This document shows, one piece after another, positions 15,701 through 30,552 of a stretch of DNA of 64,000 nt; position 1 is the stretch's first letter; every line of letters starts with the position of its first letter. The notes under the pieces were generated by a model. That model made no database searches. It was given only the letters and a program-made list of their open reading frames with translations, and was not told where the DNA came from. The stretch lies in assembly GCF_022605725.1 (NCBI RefSeq), contig NC_065560.1, positions 18,467,052 to 18,531,051 on the forward strand. Direction: 5' to 3'. A program made the position numbers and the translations under genes. Source of the DNA: Anthonomus grandis grandis (Eukaryota; Arthropoda; Insecta; Coleoptera; Curculionidae).

Positions 15701-18700
15701 CGTATTTTCTTAATTCTGCTTATATCCAAAACTTAAAAAGGATCATTCGAGTCATCTTGTATAACCTAAATACCAATTTTAAAATATATTCGAATAATAG
15801 ATAGCTGTAATAGAGTGAGGTATGACTATTTTTTTAAAACTCAATGCATCAAAATATTTTTAAAAACCATTTAGGGTTAAACAAATTATATCTAAAAATG
15901 AAATTAAAATTAAGTCGGAACAATAGCTAACACTATCAGTTATCGTATTTTCTTAATTCTGGTTATATCCAAAACTTAAAAAGGATCATTCAAGTCATCT
16001 TGTATAACCTAAATACCAATTTTAAAATATATTCGAATAATAGATAGCTTTAATAGAGTGAGATATAACTATTTTTTTAAAACACGATGCATCAAAATAT
16101 TTTTAAAAATCATTTAGGGTTAAATAAATTATATCTAAAAATGAAATTAAAATTAAGTCGGAACAATAGCTAACACTATCAGTTATAGTATTTTCTTAAT
16201 TCTGGTTATATTCAAAACGTAAAAAGGACCATTCGAGTCATCTTGTATAACATAAATACCAATTTTAAATTATATTCGAATAATAGATAGCTGTAATAGA
16301 GTGAGATATGACTATTTTTTTAAAACACAATACATCAAAATATTTTTAAAAATCATTTAGGGTTAAATAAATTATATCTAAAAATGAAATTAAAACTAAA
16401 TCGGAACAATATCTAACGCTATCAGTTATCGTATTTTCTTAATTCTGGTTATATTCAAAACGTAAAAAGGACCATTCGAGTCATCTTGTATAACATAAAT
16501 ACCAATTTTAAATTATATTCGAATAATAGATAGCTGTAATAGAGTGAGATATGACTATTTTTTTAAAACACAATACATCAAAATATTTTTAAAAATCATA
16601 TCGTGTTAAACAAATTTTATCTAAAAATGAAATTAGAATTAACTCGGAACAATAGCTAACGCTATCAGTTATCGTATTTTCGTAATTCTGGTTATATCCA
16701 AAACTTAAAAAGGATTATTCAAGTCATTTTGTATAACATAAATACCAAGTTTAAATTAAATTCGAATAATAGATAGCTGTAATAGAGTGAGATATGACTA
16801 TTTTTTTAAAACACAATGCATCAAAATATTTTTAAAAATCATTTAGGGTTAAATAAATTATATCTAAAAATAAAATTAAAATTAAGTCAGAACAATAGCT
16901 AACACTATCAGTTATCGTTTTTTCTTAATTCTGGTTATATCCAAAACTTAAAAAGGATCATTCGAGTCATCTTGTATAACCTAAATAGCAATTTTAAAAT
17001 ATATTCGAATAATAGATAGCTGTAATAGAGTGAGGTATGACTATTTTTTTAAAACTCAATGAATCAAAATATTTTTAAAAACCATGTAGGGTTAAACAAA
17101 TTATATCTAAAAATGAAATTAAAATTAAGTCGGAACAATAGCTAACGCTATCACTTATCGTATTTTGGTAATTCTGGTTATATCCAAAACTTAAAAAGGA
17201 TTATTCAAGTCATTTTGTATAACCTAAATACCAAGTTTAAATTAAATTCGAATAATAGTCAGCTGTAATAGAGTGAGGTATGACTATTTTTTTAAAACTC
17301 AATGCATCAAAATATTTTTAAAAATCATTTAGGGTTAAACAAATTTTATCTAAAAATGAAATTAAAATTAAATCGAAAGAAAAGCAAACCCTAAAAGTTA
17401 TCGTATTTTCTTAATTCTGGTTAAGTTCAAACCGTAAAAAAGATGACTTGGCTATCTTGTGTATGCAAAATACTTAATATAAATTAAATTCGTATAATAG
17501 ATAATAGTAATAGAGTGAGATGTAATTATTTTTTTTAAAAACAATATATCAGAGAAATTTTTAAAATAATTTACAGTACATAAAATGAACTTGAAAAATT
17601 AAATTAGAGTCAAATCAAACAAGGCTATAGGGGATTTATTGTTCTATTTGCTTAACCCTGGTTATGTACAAAACTTAAAAAATATCATTGGAGTCATCTT
17701 GTATAACCTAAATACCAACTTTAAATTAAATTCGAATAATAGATAGCTGTAATAGAGTGAGGTATGACTATTTTTTTGAAACTCAATGCATCAAAATATT
17801 TTTAAAAATCACTTAGGGTTAAACAAATTATATCTAAAAATGAAATTAAAATTAAATCGGAACAATATCTAACGCTATCAGTTATCGTATTTTCGTAATT
17901 CTGGTTATATCCAAAACTTAAAAAGGATCATTCAAGTAATCTTTTATAACCTAAATACCAATTTTAAAATATATTCGAATAATAGATAGCTTTAATAGAG
18001 TGAGATATAACTATTTTTTTAAAACACGATGCATCAAAATATTTTTAAAAATCATTTAGGGTTAAATAAATTATATCTAAAAATGAAATTAAAATTAAGT
18101 CAGAACAATAGCTAACACTATCAGTTATCGTATTTTCTTAATTCTGGTTATATCCAAAACTTAAAAAGGATCATTCGAGTCATCTTGTATAACCTAAATA
18201 CCAATTTTAAAATATATTCGAATAATAGATAGCTGTAATAGAGTGAGGTTTGACTATTTTTTTAAAACTCAATGCATCAAAATATTTTTAAAAACCATTT
18301 AGGGTTAAACAAATTATATCTAAAAATGAAATTAAAATTAAGTCGGAACAATAGCTAACGCTATCAGTTATCGTATTTTCTTAATTCTGGTTATATTCAA
18401 AACGTAAAAAGGACCATTCGAGTCATCTTGTATAACATAAATACCAATTTTAAATTATATTCGAATAATAGATAGCTGTAATAGAGTGAGATATGACTAT
18501 TTTTTTAAAACACAATACATCAAAATATTTTTAAAAATCATTTAGGGTTAAATAAATTATATCTAAAAATGAAATTAAAACTAAATCGGAACAATATCTA
18601 ACGCTATCAGTTATCGTATTTTCTTAATTCTGGTTATATTCAAAACGTAAAAAGGACCATTCGAGTCATCTTGTATAACATAAATACCAATTTTAAATTA

Positions 18701-21169
18701 TATTCGAATAATAGATAGCTGTAATAGAGTGAGATATGACTTTTTTTTTTAAAACACAATACATCAAAATATTTTTAAAAATCATTTAGGGTTAAATAAA
18801 TTATATCTAAAAATAAAATTAAAATTAAGTCAGAACAATAGCTAACACTATCAGTTATCGTTTTTTCTTAATTCTGGTTATATCCAAAACTTAAAAAGGA
18901 TCATTCGAGTCATCTTGTATAACCTAAATAGCAATTTTAAAATATATTCGAATAATAGATAGCTGTAATAGAGTGAGGTATGACTATTTTTTTAAAACTC
19001 AATGAATCAAAATATTTTTAAAAACCATGTAGGGTTAAACAAATTATATCTAAAAATGAAATTAAAATTAAGTCGGAACAATAGCTAACGCTATCAGTTA
19101 TCGTATTTTGGTAATTCTGGTTATATCCAAAACTTAAAAAGGATTATTCAAGTCATTTTGTATAACATAAATACCAAGTTTAAATTAAATTCGAATAATA
19201 GATAGCTGTAATAGAGTGAGATATGACTATTTTTTTAAAACACAATGCATCAAAATATTTTTAAAAATCATTTAGGGTTAAATAAATTATATCTAAAAAT
19301 AAAATTAAAATTAAGTCAGAACAATAGCTAACACTATCAGTTATCGTTTTTTCTTAATTCTGGTTATATCCAAAACTTAAAAAGGATCATTCGAGTCATC
19401 TTGTATAACCTAAATAGCAATTTTAAAATATATTCGAATAATAGATAGCTGTAATAGAGTGAGGTATGACTATTTTTTTAAAACTCAATGAATAAAAATA
19501 TTTTTAAAAACCATGTAGGGTTAAACAAATTATATCTAAAAATGAAATTAAAATTAAGTCGGAACAATATCTAACGCTATCAGTTATCGTATTTTCGTAA
19601 TTCTGGTTATATCCAAAACTTAAAAAGGATCATTCAAGTCATCTTGTATAACCTAAATACCAATTTTAAAATATATTCGAATAATAGATAGCTTTAATAG
19701 AGTGAGATATAACTATTTTTTTAAAACACGATGCATCAAAATATTTTTAAAAATCATTTAGGGTTAAACAAATTTTATCTAAAAATTAAATTAAAATTAA
19801 ATCGGAACAGTAGATAACGCTATTAGTTATCGTATTTTCTTAATTCTGGTTATGTTCAAACTGTAAAAAAGATCATTTGTCTATCGTGTAAATGCGAAAT
19901 CCTAATTTTAAATTAAATTTGATTCATAGATTACAGTAATATAGTGAGATATGAGTATTTTTTTAAAACACAATACTTCAAAATATTTTTAAAAATCATA
20001 TAGCGTTAAACAAATTATATCTAAAAAATAAATTAAAATTAAATCGGAACAGTAGATAACGCTATTAGTTATCCTATTTTCTTAATTCTGGTTAAGTTCA
20101 AATTGTAAAAAAGATCATTTGTCTATCTTGTATATGCGAAATCCTAATTTTAAATTAAATTTGATTCATTGATTACATTATAGTGAGATATGAGTATTTT
20201 TTTAAAACACAATACTTTAAAATATTTTTAAAAATCATATCGCGTTAAACAAATTATATCTAAAAATTAAATTAAAATTAAATCGGAAGAAAAGCAAACC
20301 CTAAAAGTTATCGTATTTTCTTAATTCTGGTTAAGTTCAAACCGTAAAAAAGATGACTTGGCTATCTTGTGTATGCAAAATACTAAATATAAATTAAATT
20401 CGTATAATAGATAATAGTAATAGAGTGAGATGTAATTATTTTTTTTTAAAACAATATATCAGAGAAATTTTTAAAATAATTTACAGTACATCAAATGAAC
20501 TTGAAAAATTAAATTAGAGTCAAATCAAACAAGGCTATAGGGGATGTATTGTTCTATTTGCTTAACCCTGGTTATGTACCAAACTTAAAAAATATCATTG
20601 GAGTCATCTTGTATAACCTAAATACCAACTTTAAATTACATTCAAATAATAGATAGCTGTAATAGAGTGAGGTATGACTATTTTTTTGAAACTTAATGCA
20701 TCAAAATATTTTTAAAAATCACTTAGGGTTAAACAAATTATATCTAAAAATGAAATTAAAATTAAGTCGGAACAATAGCTAACGCTATCAGTTATCGTAT
20801 TTTCGTAATTCTGGTTATATCCAAAACTTAAAAAGGATCATTCAAGTCATCTTATATAACCTAAATAGCAATTTTAAAATATATTCGAATAATAGATAGC
20901 TGTAGTAGAGTAAGATATAACTATTTTTTTAAAACACAATGCATCAAAATATTTTTAAAAATCATTTAGGGTTAAATAAATTATATCTAAAAATGAAATT
21001 AAGTCGGAACAATAGCTAACGCTATCAGTTATCGTATTTTCATAATTCTGGTTATATCCAAAACTTAAAAAGGATTATTCAAGATATTTTGTATAACCTA
21101 AATACCAATTTTAAAATATATTCGAATAATAGATAGCTGTAATAGAGTGAGGTATGACTATTTTTTTAA

Positions 21170-21189
21170 AACTGCCTCAGAACGTAATA
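21170..21189 (+). other. Half-monomer deletion junction, copy 2
   Basis: Same join as at 3341, with two substitutions (reads 'ctgcctcagaacgtaataa'). It lies exactly 17829 bp from copy 1. Confidence 0.85.
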
Positions 21190-24100
21190 AGGACCATTCG
21201 ACTCATCTTGTATAACATAAATACCAATTTTAAATTATATTCGAATAATAGATAGCTGTAATAGAGTGAGATATGACTATTTTTTTAAGACACAATACAT
21301 CAAAATATTTTTAAAAATCATTTAGGGTTAAATAAATTATATCTAAAAATGAAAATAGAATTAACTCGGAACAATATCTAACGCTATCAGTTATCGTATT
21401 TTCGTAATTCTGGTTATATCCAAAACTTAAAAAGGATCATTCAAGTCATCTTGTATAACATAAATACCAAGTTTAAATTAAATTCGAATAATAGATAGCT
21501 ATAATAGAGTGAGGTATGACTATTTTTTTAAAACTGAATGCATCAAAATATTTTTAAAAATCATTTAGGGTTAAACAAATTATATCTAAAAATTAAATTA
21601 AAACTAAATCGGAACAATATCTAACGCTATCAGTTATCGTATTTTCGTAATTCTGGTTATATCCAAAACTTAAAAAGGATCATTCAAGTCATCTTGTATA
21701 ACCTAAATACCAATTTTAAAATATATTCGAATAATAGATAGCTTTAATAGAGTGAGATATAACTATTTTTTTAAAACACGATGCATCAAAATATTTTTAA
21801 AAATCATTTAGGGTTAAATAAATTATATCTAAAAATGAAAATAGAATTAACTCGGAACAATATCTAACGCTATCAGTTATCGTATTTTCGTAATTCTGGT
21901 TATATCCAAAACTTAAAAAGGATCATTCAAGTCATCTTGTATAACCTAAATACCAATTTTAAATTATATTCGAATAATAGATAGCTTTAATAGAGTGAGA
22001 TATAACTATTTTTTCAAAACACGATGCATCAAAATATTTTTAAAAATCATTTAGGGTTAAATAAATTATATCTAAAAATGAAATTAAAACTAAATCGGAA
22101 CAATATCTAACGCTATCAGTTATCGTATTTTCGTAATTCTGGTTATATTCAAAACGTAAAAAGGACCATTCGAGTCATCTTGTATAACATAAATACCAAT
22201 TTTAAATTATATTCGAATAATAGATAGCTGTAATAGAGTGAGTTATGACTATTTTTTTAAAACACAATACATCAAAATATTTTTAAAAATCATTTAGGGT
22301 TAAATAAATTATATCTAAAAATGAAATTAAAACTAAATCGGAACAATATCTAACGCTATCAGTTATCGTATTTTCTTAATTCTAGTTATATTCAAAACGT
22401 AAAAAGGACCATTCGAGTCATCTTGTATAACATAAATACCAATTTTAAATTATATTCGAATAATAGATAGCTGTAATAGAGTGAGATAAGACTATTTTTT
22501 TAAAACACAATACATCAAAATATTTTTAAAAATCATATCGTGTTAAACAAATTTTATCTAAAAATGAAATTAGAATTAACTCGGAACAATAGCTAACGTT
22601 ATCAGTTATCGTATTTTCGTAATTCTGGTTATATCCAAAACTTAAAAAGGATTATTCAAGTCATTTTGTATAACATAAATACCAAGTTTAAATTAAATTC
22701 GAATAATAGATAGCTATAATAGAGTGAGATATGACTATTTTTTTAAAACACAATGCATCAAAATATTTTTAAAAATCATTTAGGGTTAAATAAATTATAT
22801 CTAAAAATAAAATTAAAATTAAGTCAGAACAATAGCTAACACTATCAGTTATCGTTTTTTCTTAATTCTGGTTATATCCAAAACCTAAAAAGGATCATTC
22901 GAGTCATCTTGTATAACCTAAATAGCAATTTTAAAATATATTCGAATAATAGATAGCTGTAATAGAGTGAGGTATGACTATTTTTTTAAAACTCAATGAA
23001 TCAAAATATTTTTAAAAACCATGTAGGGTTAAACAAATTATATCTAAAAATGAAATTAAAATTAAGTCGGAACAATATCTAACGCTATCAGTTATCGTAT
23101 TTTCGTAATTCTGGTTATATCCAAACTTAAAAAGGATCATTCAAGTCATCTTGTATAACCTAAATACCAATTTTAAAATATATTCGAATAATAGATAGCT
23201 TTAATAGAGTGAGATATAACTATTTTTTTAAAACACGATGCATCAAAATATTTTTAAAAATCATTTAGGGTTAAATAAATTATATCTAAAAATGAAATTA
23301 AAATTAAGTCAGAACAATAGCTAACACTATCAGTTATCGTATTTTCTTAATTCTGGTTATATTCAAAACGTAAAAAGGACCATTCGAGTCATCTTGTATA
23401 ACATAAATACCAATTTTAAATTATATTCGAATAATAGATAGCTGTAATAGAGTGAGATATGACTATTTTTTTAAAACACAATACATCAAAATATTTTTAA
23501 AAATCATTTAGGGTTAAATAAATTATATCTAAAAATGAAATTAAAAGTAAATCGGAACAATATCTAACGCTATCAGTTATCGTATTTTCTTAATTCTGGT
23601 TATATTCAAAACGTAAAAAGGACCATTCGAGTCATCTTGTATAACATAAATACCAATTTTAAATTATATTCGAATAATAGATAGCTGTAATAGAGTGAGA
23701 TATGACTATTTTTTTAAAACACAATACATCAAAATATTTTTAAAAATCATATCGTGTTAAACAAATTTTATCTAAAAATGAAATTAGAATTAACTCGGAA
23801 CAATAGCTAACGCTATCAGTTATCGTATTTTCGTAATTCTGGTTATATCCAAAACTTAAAAAGGATTATTCAAGTCATTTTGTATAACATAAATACCAAG
23901 TTTAAATTAAATTCGAATAATAGATAGCTGTAATAGAGTGAGATATGACTATTTTTTTAAAACACAATGCATCAAAATATTTTTAAAAATCATTTAGGGT
24001 TAAACAAATTTTATCTAAAAATGAAATTAAAATTAAATCGGAAGAAAAGCAAACCCTAAAAGTTATCGTATTTTCTTAATTCTGGTTAAGTTCAAACCGT

Positions 24101-25419
24101 AAAAAAGATGACTTGGCTATCTTGTGTATGCAAAATACTAAATATAAATTAAATTCGTATAATAGATAATAGTAATAGAGTGAGATGTAATTATTTTTTT
24201 TAAAAACAATATATCAGAGAAATTTTTAAAATAATTTACAGTACATAAAATGAACTTGAAAAATTAAATTAGAGTCAAATCAAACAAGGCTATAGAGGAT
24301 TTATTGTTCTATTTGCTTAACCCTGGTTATGTACAAAACTTAAAAAATATCATTGGAGTCATCTTGTATAACCTAAATACCAACTTTAAATTAATTTCGA
24401 ATAATAGATAGCTGTAATAGAGTGAGGTATGACTATTTTTTTGAAACTCAATGCATCAAAATATTTTTAAAAATCACTTAGGGTTAAACAAATTATATCT
24501 AAAAATGAAATTAAAATTAAATCGGAACAATATCTAACGCTATCAGTTATCGTATTTTCGTAATTCTGGTTATATCCAAAACTTAAAAAAGGTCATTCAA
24601 GTAATCTTGTATAACCTAAATACCAATTTTAAAATATATTCGAATAATAGATAGCTTTAATAGAGTGAGATATAACTATTTTTTTAAAACACGATGCATC
24701 AAAATATTTTTAAAAATCATTTAGGGTTAAATAAATTATATCTAAAAATAAAATTAAAATTAAGTCAGAACAATAGCTAACACTATCAGTTATCGTATTT
24801 TCTTAATTCTGGTTATATCCAAAACTTAAAAAGGATCATTCGAGTCATCTTGTATAACCTAAATACCAATTTTAAAATATATTCGAATAATAGATAGCTG
24901 TAATAGAGTGAGGTATGACTATTTTTTTAAAACTCAATGCATCAAAATATTTTTAAAAACCATTTAGGGTTAAACAAATTATATCTAAAAATGAAATTAA
25001 AATTAAGTCGGAACAATAGCTAACGCTATCAGTTATCGTATTTTCTTAATTCTGGTTATATTCAAAACGTAAAAAGGACCATTCGAGTCATCTTGTATAA
25101 CATAAATACCAATTTTAAATTATATTCGAATAATAGATAGCTGTAATAGAGTGAGATATGACTATTTTTTTAAAACACAATACATCAAAATATTTTTAAA
25201 AATCATTTAGGGTTAAATAAATTATATCTAAAAATAAAATTAAAATTAAGTCAGAACAATAGCTAACACTATCAGTTATCGTTTTTTCTTAATTCTGGTT
25301 ATATCCAAAACTTAAAAAGGATCATTCGAGTCATCTTGTATAACCTAAATAGCAATTTTAAAATATATTCGAATAATAGATAGCTGTAATAGAGTGAGGT
25401 ATGACTATTTTTTTAAAAC

Positions 25420-26860
25420 TCAATGAATAAAAATATTTTTAAAAACCATGTAGGGTTAAACAAATTATATCTAAAAATGAAATTAAAATTAAGTCGGAAC
25501 AATATCTAACGCTATCAGTTATCGTATTTTCGTAATTCTGGTTATATCCAAAACTTAAAAAGGATCATTCAAGTCATCTTGTATAACCTAAATACCAATT
25601 TTAAAATATATTCGAATAATAGATAGCTTTAATAGAGTGAGATATAACTATTTTTTTAAAACACGATGCATCAAAATATTTTTAAAAATCATTTAGGGTT
25701 AAATAAATTATATTTAAAAATGAAATTAAAATTAAGTCAGAACAATAGCTAACACTATCAGTTATCGTATTTTCTTAATTCTGGTTATATCCAAAACTTA
25801 AAAAGGATCATTCGAGTCATCTTGTATAACCTAAATACCAATTTTAAAATATATTCGAATAATAGATAGCTGTAATAGAGTGAGGTATGACTATTTTTTT
25901 AAAACTCAATGCATCAAAATATTTTTAAAAACCATTTAGGGTTAAACAAATTATATCTAAAAATGAAATTAAAATTAAGTCAGAACAATAGCTAACACTA
26001 TCAGTTATCGTATTTTCTTAATTCTGGTTATATCCAAAACTTAAAAAGGATCATTCGAGTCATCTTGTATAACCTAAATACCAATTTTAAAATATATTCG
26101 AATAATAGATAGCTGTAATAGAGTGAGGTATGACTATTTTTTTAAAACTCAATGCATCAAAATATTTTTAAAAACCATTTAGGGTTAAACAAATTATATC
26201 TAAAAATGAAATTAAAATTAAGTCGGAACAATAGCTAACGCTATCAGTTATCGTATTTTCTTAATTCTGGTTATATTCAAAACGTAAAAAGGACCATTCG
26301 AGTCATCTTGTATAACATAAATACCAATTTTAAATTATATTCGAATAATAGATAGCTGTAATAGAGTGAGATATGACTATTTTTTTAAAACACAATACAT
26401 CAAAATATTTTTAAAAATCATTTAGGGTTAAATAAATTATATCTAAAAATAAAATTAAAATTAAGTCAGAACAATAGCTAACACTATCAGTTATCGTTTT
26501 TTCTTAATTCTGGTTATATCCAAAACTTAAAAAGGATCATTCGAGTCATCTTGTATAACCTAAATAGCAATTTTAAAATATATTCGAATAATAGATAGCT
26601 GTAATAGAGTGAGGTATGACTATTTTTTTAAAACTCAATGAATAAAAATATTTTTAAAAACCATGTAGGGTTAAACAAATTATATCTAAAAATGAAATTA
26701 AAATTAAGTCGGAACAATATCTAACGCTATCAGTTATCGTATTTTCGTAATTCTGGTTATATCCAAAACTTAAAAAGGATCATTCAAGTCATCTTGTATA
26801 ACCTAAATACCAATTTTAAAATATATTCGAATAATAGATAGCTGTAATAGAGTGAGATAT
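25420..26860 (+). repeat. Local ~1215 bp tandem duplication in unit 2
   Basis: The 'caatgaataaaaata' variant at 25421 recurs at 26636, five monomers later, and the intervening monomers follow the same order of variants. This is another local unequal-exchange product nested in the larger unit. Confidence 0.65.
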
Positions 26861-29800
26861 GACTATTTTTTTAAAACACAATGCATCAAAATATTTTTAA
26901 AAATCATTTAGGGTTAAATAAATTATATCTAAAAATAAAATTAAAATTAAGTCAGAACAATAGCTAACACTATCAGTTATCGTTTTTTCTTAATTCTGGT
27001 TATATCCAAAACTTAAAAAGGATCATTCGAGTCATCTTGTATAACCTAAATAGCAATTTTAAAATATATTCGAATAATAGATAGCTGTAATAGAGTGAGG
27101 TATGACTATTTTTTTAAAACTCAATGAATCAAAATATTTTTAAAAACCATGTAGGGTTAAACAAATTATATCTAAAAATGAAATTAAAATTAAGTCGGAA
27201 CAATAGCTAACGCTATCACTTATCGTATTTTGGTAATTCTGGTTATATCCAAAACTTAAAAAGGATTATTCAAGTCATTTTGTATAACCTAAATACCAAG
27301 TTTAAATTAAATTCGAATAATAGTCAGCTGTAATAGAGTGAGGTATGACTATTTTTTTAAAACTCAATGCATCAAAATATTTTTAAAAATCATTTAGGGT
27401 TAAACAAATTTTATCTAAAAATGAAATTAAAATTAAATCGAAAGAAAAGCAAACCCTAAAAGTTATCGTATTTTCTTAATTCTGGTTAAGTTCAAACCGT
27501 AAAAAAGATGACTTGGCTATCTTGTGTATGCAAAATACTTAATATAAATTAAATTCGTATAATAGATAATAGTAATAGAGTGAGATGTAATTATTTTTTT
27601 TAAAAACAATATATCAGAGAAATTTTTAAAATAATTTACAGTACATAAAATGAACTTGAAAAATTAAATTAGAGTCAAATCAAACAAGGCTATAGGGGAT
27701 TTATTGTTCTATTTGCTTAACCCTGGTTATGTACAAAACTTAAAAAATATCATTGGAGTCATCTTGTATAACCTAAATACCAACTTTAAATTAAATTCGA
27801 ATAATAGATAGCTGTAATAGAGTGAGGTATGACTATTTTTTTGAAACTCAATGCATCAAAATATTTTTAAAAATCACTTAGGGTTAAACAAATTATATCT
27901 AAAAATGAAATTAAAATTAAATCGGAACAATATCTAACGCTATCAGTTATCGTATTTTCGTAATTCTGGTTATATCCAAAACTTAAAAAGGATCATTCAA
28001 GTAATCTTTTATAACCTAAATACCAATTTTAAAATATATTCGAATAATAGATAGCTTTAATAGAGTGAGATATAACTATTTTTTTAAAACACGATGCATC
28101 AAAATATTTTTAAAAATCATTTAGGGTTAAATAAATTATATCTAAAAATGAAATTAAAATTAAGTCAGAACAATAGCTAACACTATCAGTTATCGTATTT
28201 TCTTAATTCTGGTTATATCCAAAACTTAAAAAGGATCATTCGAGTCATCTTGTATAACCTAAATACCAATTTTAAAATATATTCGAATAATAGATAGCTG
28301 TAATAGAGTGAGGTATGACTATTTTTTTAAAACTCAATGCATCAAAATATTTTTAAAAACCATTTAGGGTTAAACAAATTATATCTAAAAATGAAATTAA
28401 AATTAAGTCGGAACAATAGCTAACGCTATCAGTTATCGTATTTTCTTAATTCTGGTTATATTCAAAACGTAAAAAGGACCATTCGAGTCATCTTGTATAA
28501 CATAAATACCAATTTTAAATTATATTCGAATAATAGATAGCTGTAATAGAGTGAGATATGACTATTTTTTTAAAACACAATACATCAAAATATTTTTAAA
28601 AATCATTTAGGGTTAAATAAATTATATCTAAAAATGAAATTAAAACTAAATCGGAACAATATCTAACGCTATCAGTTATCGTATTTTCTTAATTCTGGTT
28701 ATATTCAAAACGTAAAAAGGACCATTCGAGTCATCTTGTATAACATAAATACCAATTTTAAATTATATTCGAATAATAGATAGCTGTAATAGAGTGAGAT
28801 ATGACTATTTTTTTAAAACACAATACATCAAAATATTTTTAAAAATCATTTAGGGTTAAATAAATTATATCTAAAAATAAAATTAAAATTAAGTCAGAAC
28901 AATAGCTAACACTATCAGTTATCGTTTTTTCTTAATTCTGGTTATATCCAAAACTTAAAAAGGATCATTCGAGTCATCTTGTATAACCTAAATAGCAATT
29001 TTAAAATATATTCGAATAATAGATAGCTGTAATAGAGTGAGGTATGACTATTTTTTTAAAACTCAATGAATCAAAATATTTTTAAAAACCATGTAGGGTT
29101 AAACAAATTATATCTAAAAATGAAATTAAAATTAAGTCGGAACAATAGCTAACGCTATCAGTTATCGTATTTTGGTAATTCTGGTTATATCCAAAACTTA
29201 AAAAGGATTATTCAAGTCATTTTGTATAACATAAATACCAAGTTTAAATTAAATTCGAATAATAGATAGCTGTAATAGAGTGAGATATGACTATTTTTTT
29301 AAAACACAATGCATCAAAATATTTTTAAAAATCATTTAGGGTTAAATAAATTATATCTAAAAATAAAATTAAAATTAAGTCAGAACAATAGCTAACACTA
29401 TCAGTTATCGTTTTTTCTTAATTCTGGTTATATCCAAAACTTAAAAAGGATCATTCGAGTCATCTTGTATAACCTAAATAGCAATTTTAAAATATATTCG
29501 AATAATAGATAGCTGTAATAGAGTGAGGTATGACTATTTTTTTAAAACTCAATGAATAAAAATATTTTTAAAAACCATGTAGGGTTAAACAAATTATATC
29601 TAAAAATGAAATTAAAATTAAGTCGGAACAATATCTAACGCTATCAGTTATCGTATTTTCGTAATTCTGGTTATATCCAAAACTTAAAAAGGATCATTCA
29701 AGTCATCTTGTATAACCTAAATACCAATTTTAAAATATATTCGAATAATAGATAGCTTTAATAGAGTGAGATATAACTATTTTTTTAAAACACGATGCAT

Positions 29801-30552
29801 CAAAATATTTTTAAAAATCATTTAGGGTTAAATAAATTATATCTAAAAATGAAAATAAAATTAAGTCAGAACAATAGCTAACACTATCAGTTATCGTATT
29901 TTCTTAATTCTGGTTATATCCAAAACTTAAAAAGGATCATTCGAGTCATCTTGTATAACCTAAATACCAATTTTAAAATATATTCGAATAATAGATAGCT
30001 GTAATAGAGTGAGGTATGTCTATTTTTTTAAAACTCAATGCATCAAAATATTTTTAAAAACCATTTAGGGTTAAACAAATTATATCTAAAAATGAAATTA
30101 AAATTAAGTCGGAACAATAGCTAACACTATCAGTTATCGTATTTTCTTAATTCTGGTTATATCCAAAACTTAAAAAGGATCATTCAAGTCATCTTGTATA
30201 ACCTAAATACCAATTTTAAAATATATTCGAATAATAGATAGCTTTAATAGAGTGAGATATAACTATTTTTTTAAAACACGATGCATCAAAATATTTTTAA
30301 AAATCATTTAGGGTTAAATAAATTATATCTAAAAATGAAATTAAAATTAAGTCGGAACAATAGCTAACACTATCAGTTATAGTATTTTCTTAATTCTGGT
30401 TATATTCAAAACGTAAAAAGGACCATTCGAGTCATCTTGTATAACATAAATACCAATTTTAAATTATATTCGAATAATAGATAGCTGTAATAGAGTGAGA
30501 TATGACTATTTTTTTAAAACACAATACATCAAAATATTTTTAAAAATCATTT

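Larger units (their letters stand above)
1931..19759 (+). repeat. Higher-order repeat unit 1 (17829 bp)
   Basis: Starts at the landmark A/C junction where 'agggttaaacaaattttatc' leads into 'cggaacagtagataacgc'. Three C-type monomers follow, then a B monomer with its 'tttacagtac' box at 2651, then long runs of A monomers broken by B monomers at 6891, 9805, 12229, 13684 and 17570. The same landmark returns at 19760. Variants repeat at an exact offset of 17829 bp in the first ~2.8 kb of units 1 and 2, including the half-monomer deletion at 3341 against 21170. The unit is longer than the next two, in part because of a 2424 bp internal duplication. Confidence 0.85.
19760..30552 (+). repeat. Higher-order repeat unit 2 (10793 bp)
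   Basis: Starts and ends at the same C-type landmark as unit 1. B-monomer boxes are at 20480, 24235 and 27635. The first B monomer in each unit is a private version ('ggatgtattg', 'gtaccaaac', 'ttacattcaaat') found at the matching place in units 1, 3 and the partial fourth copy, while the others read 'ggatttattg' and 'gtacaaaac'. Single-base differences from unit 1 are few in the parts compared, for example 'ctggataagttc' in unit 1 against 'ctggttaagttc' here. Confidence 0.85.

Noticed and set aside
18741..18750. Run of ten T
   Set aside because: A single A-to-T change next to the normal T-tract of one monomer; nothing more than a private variant.
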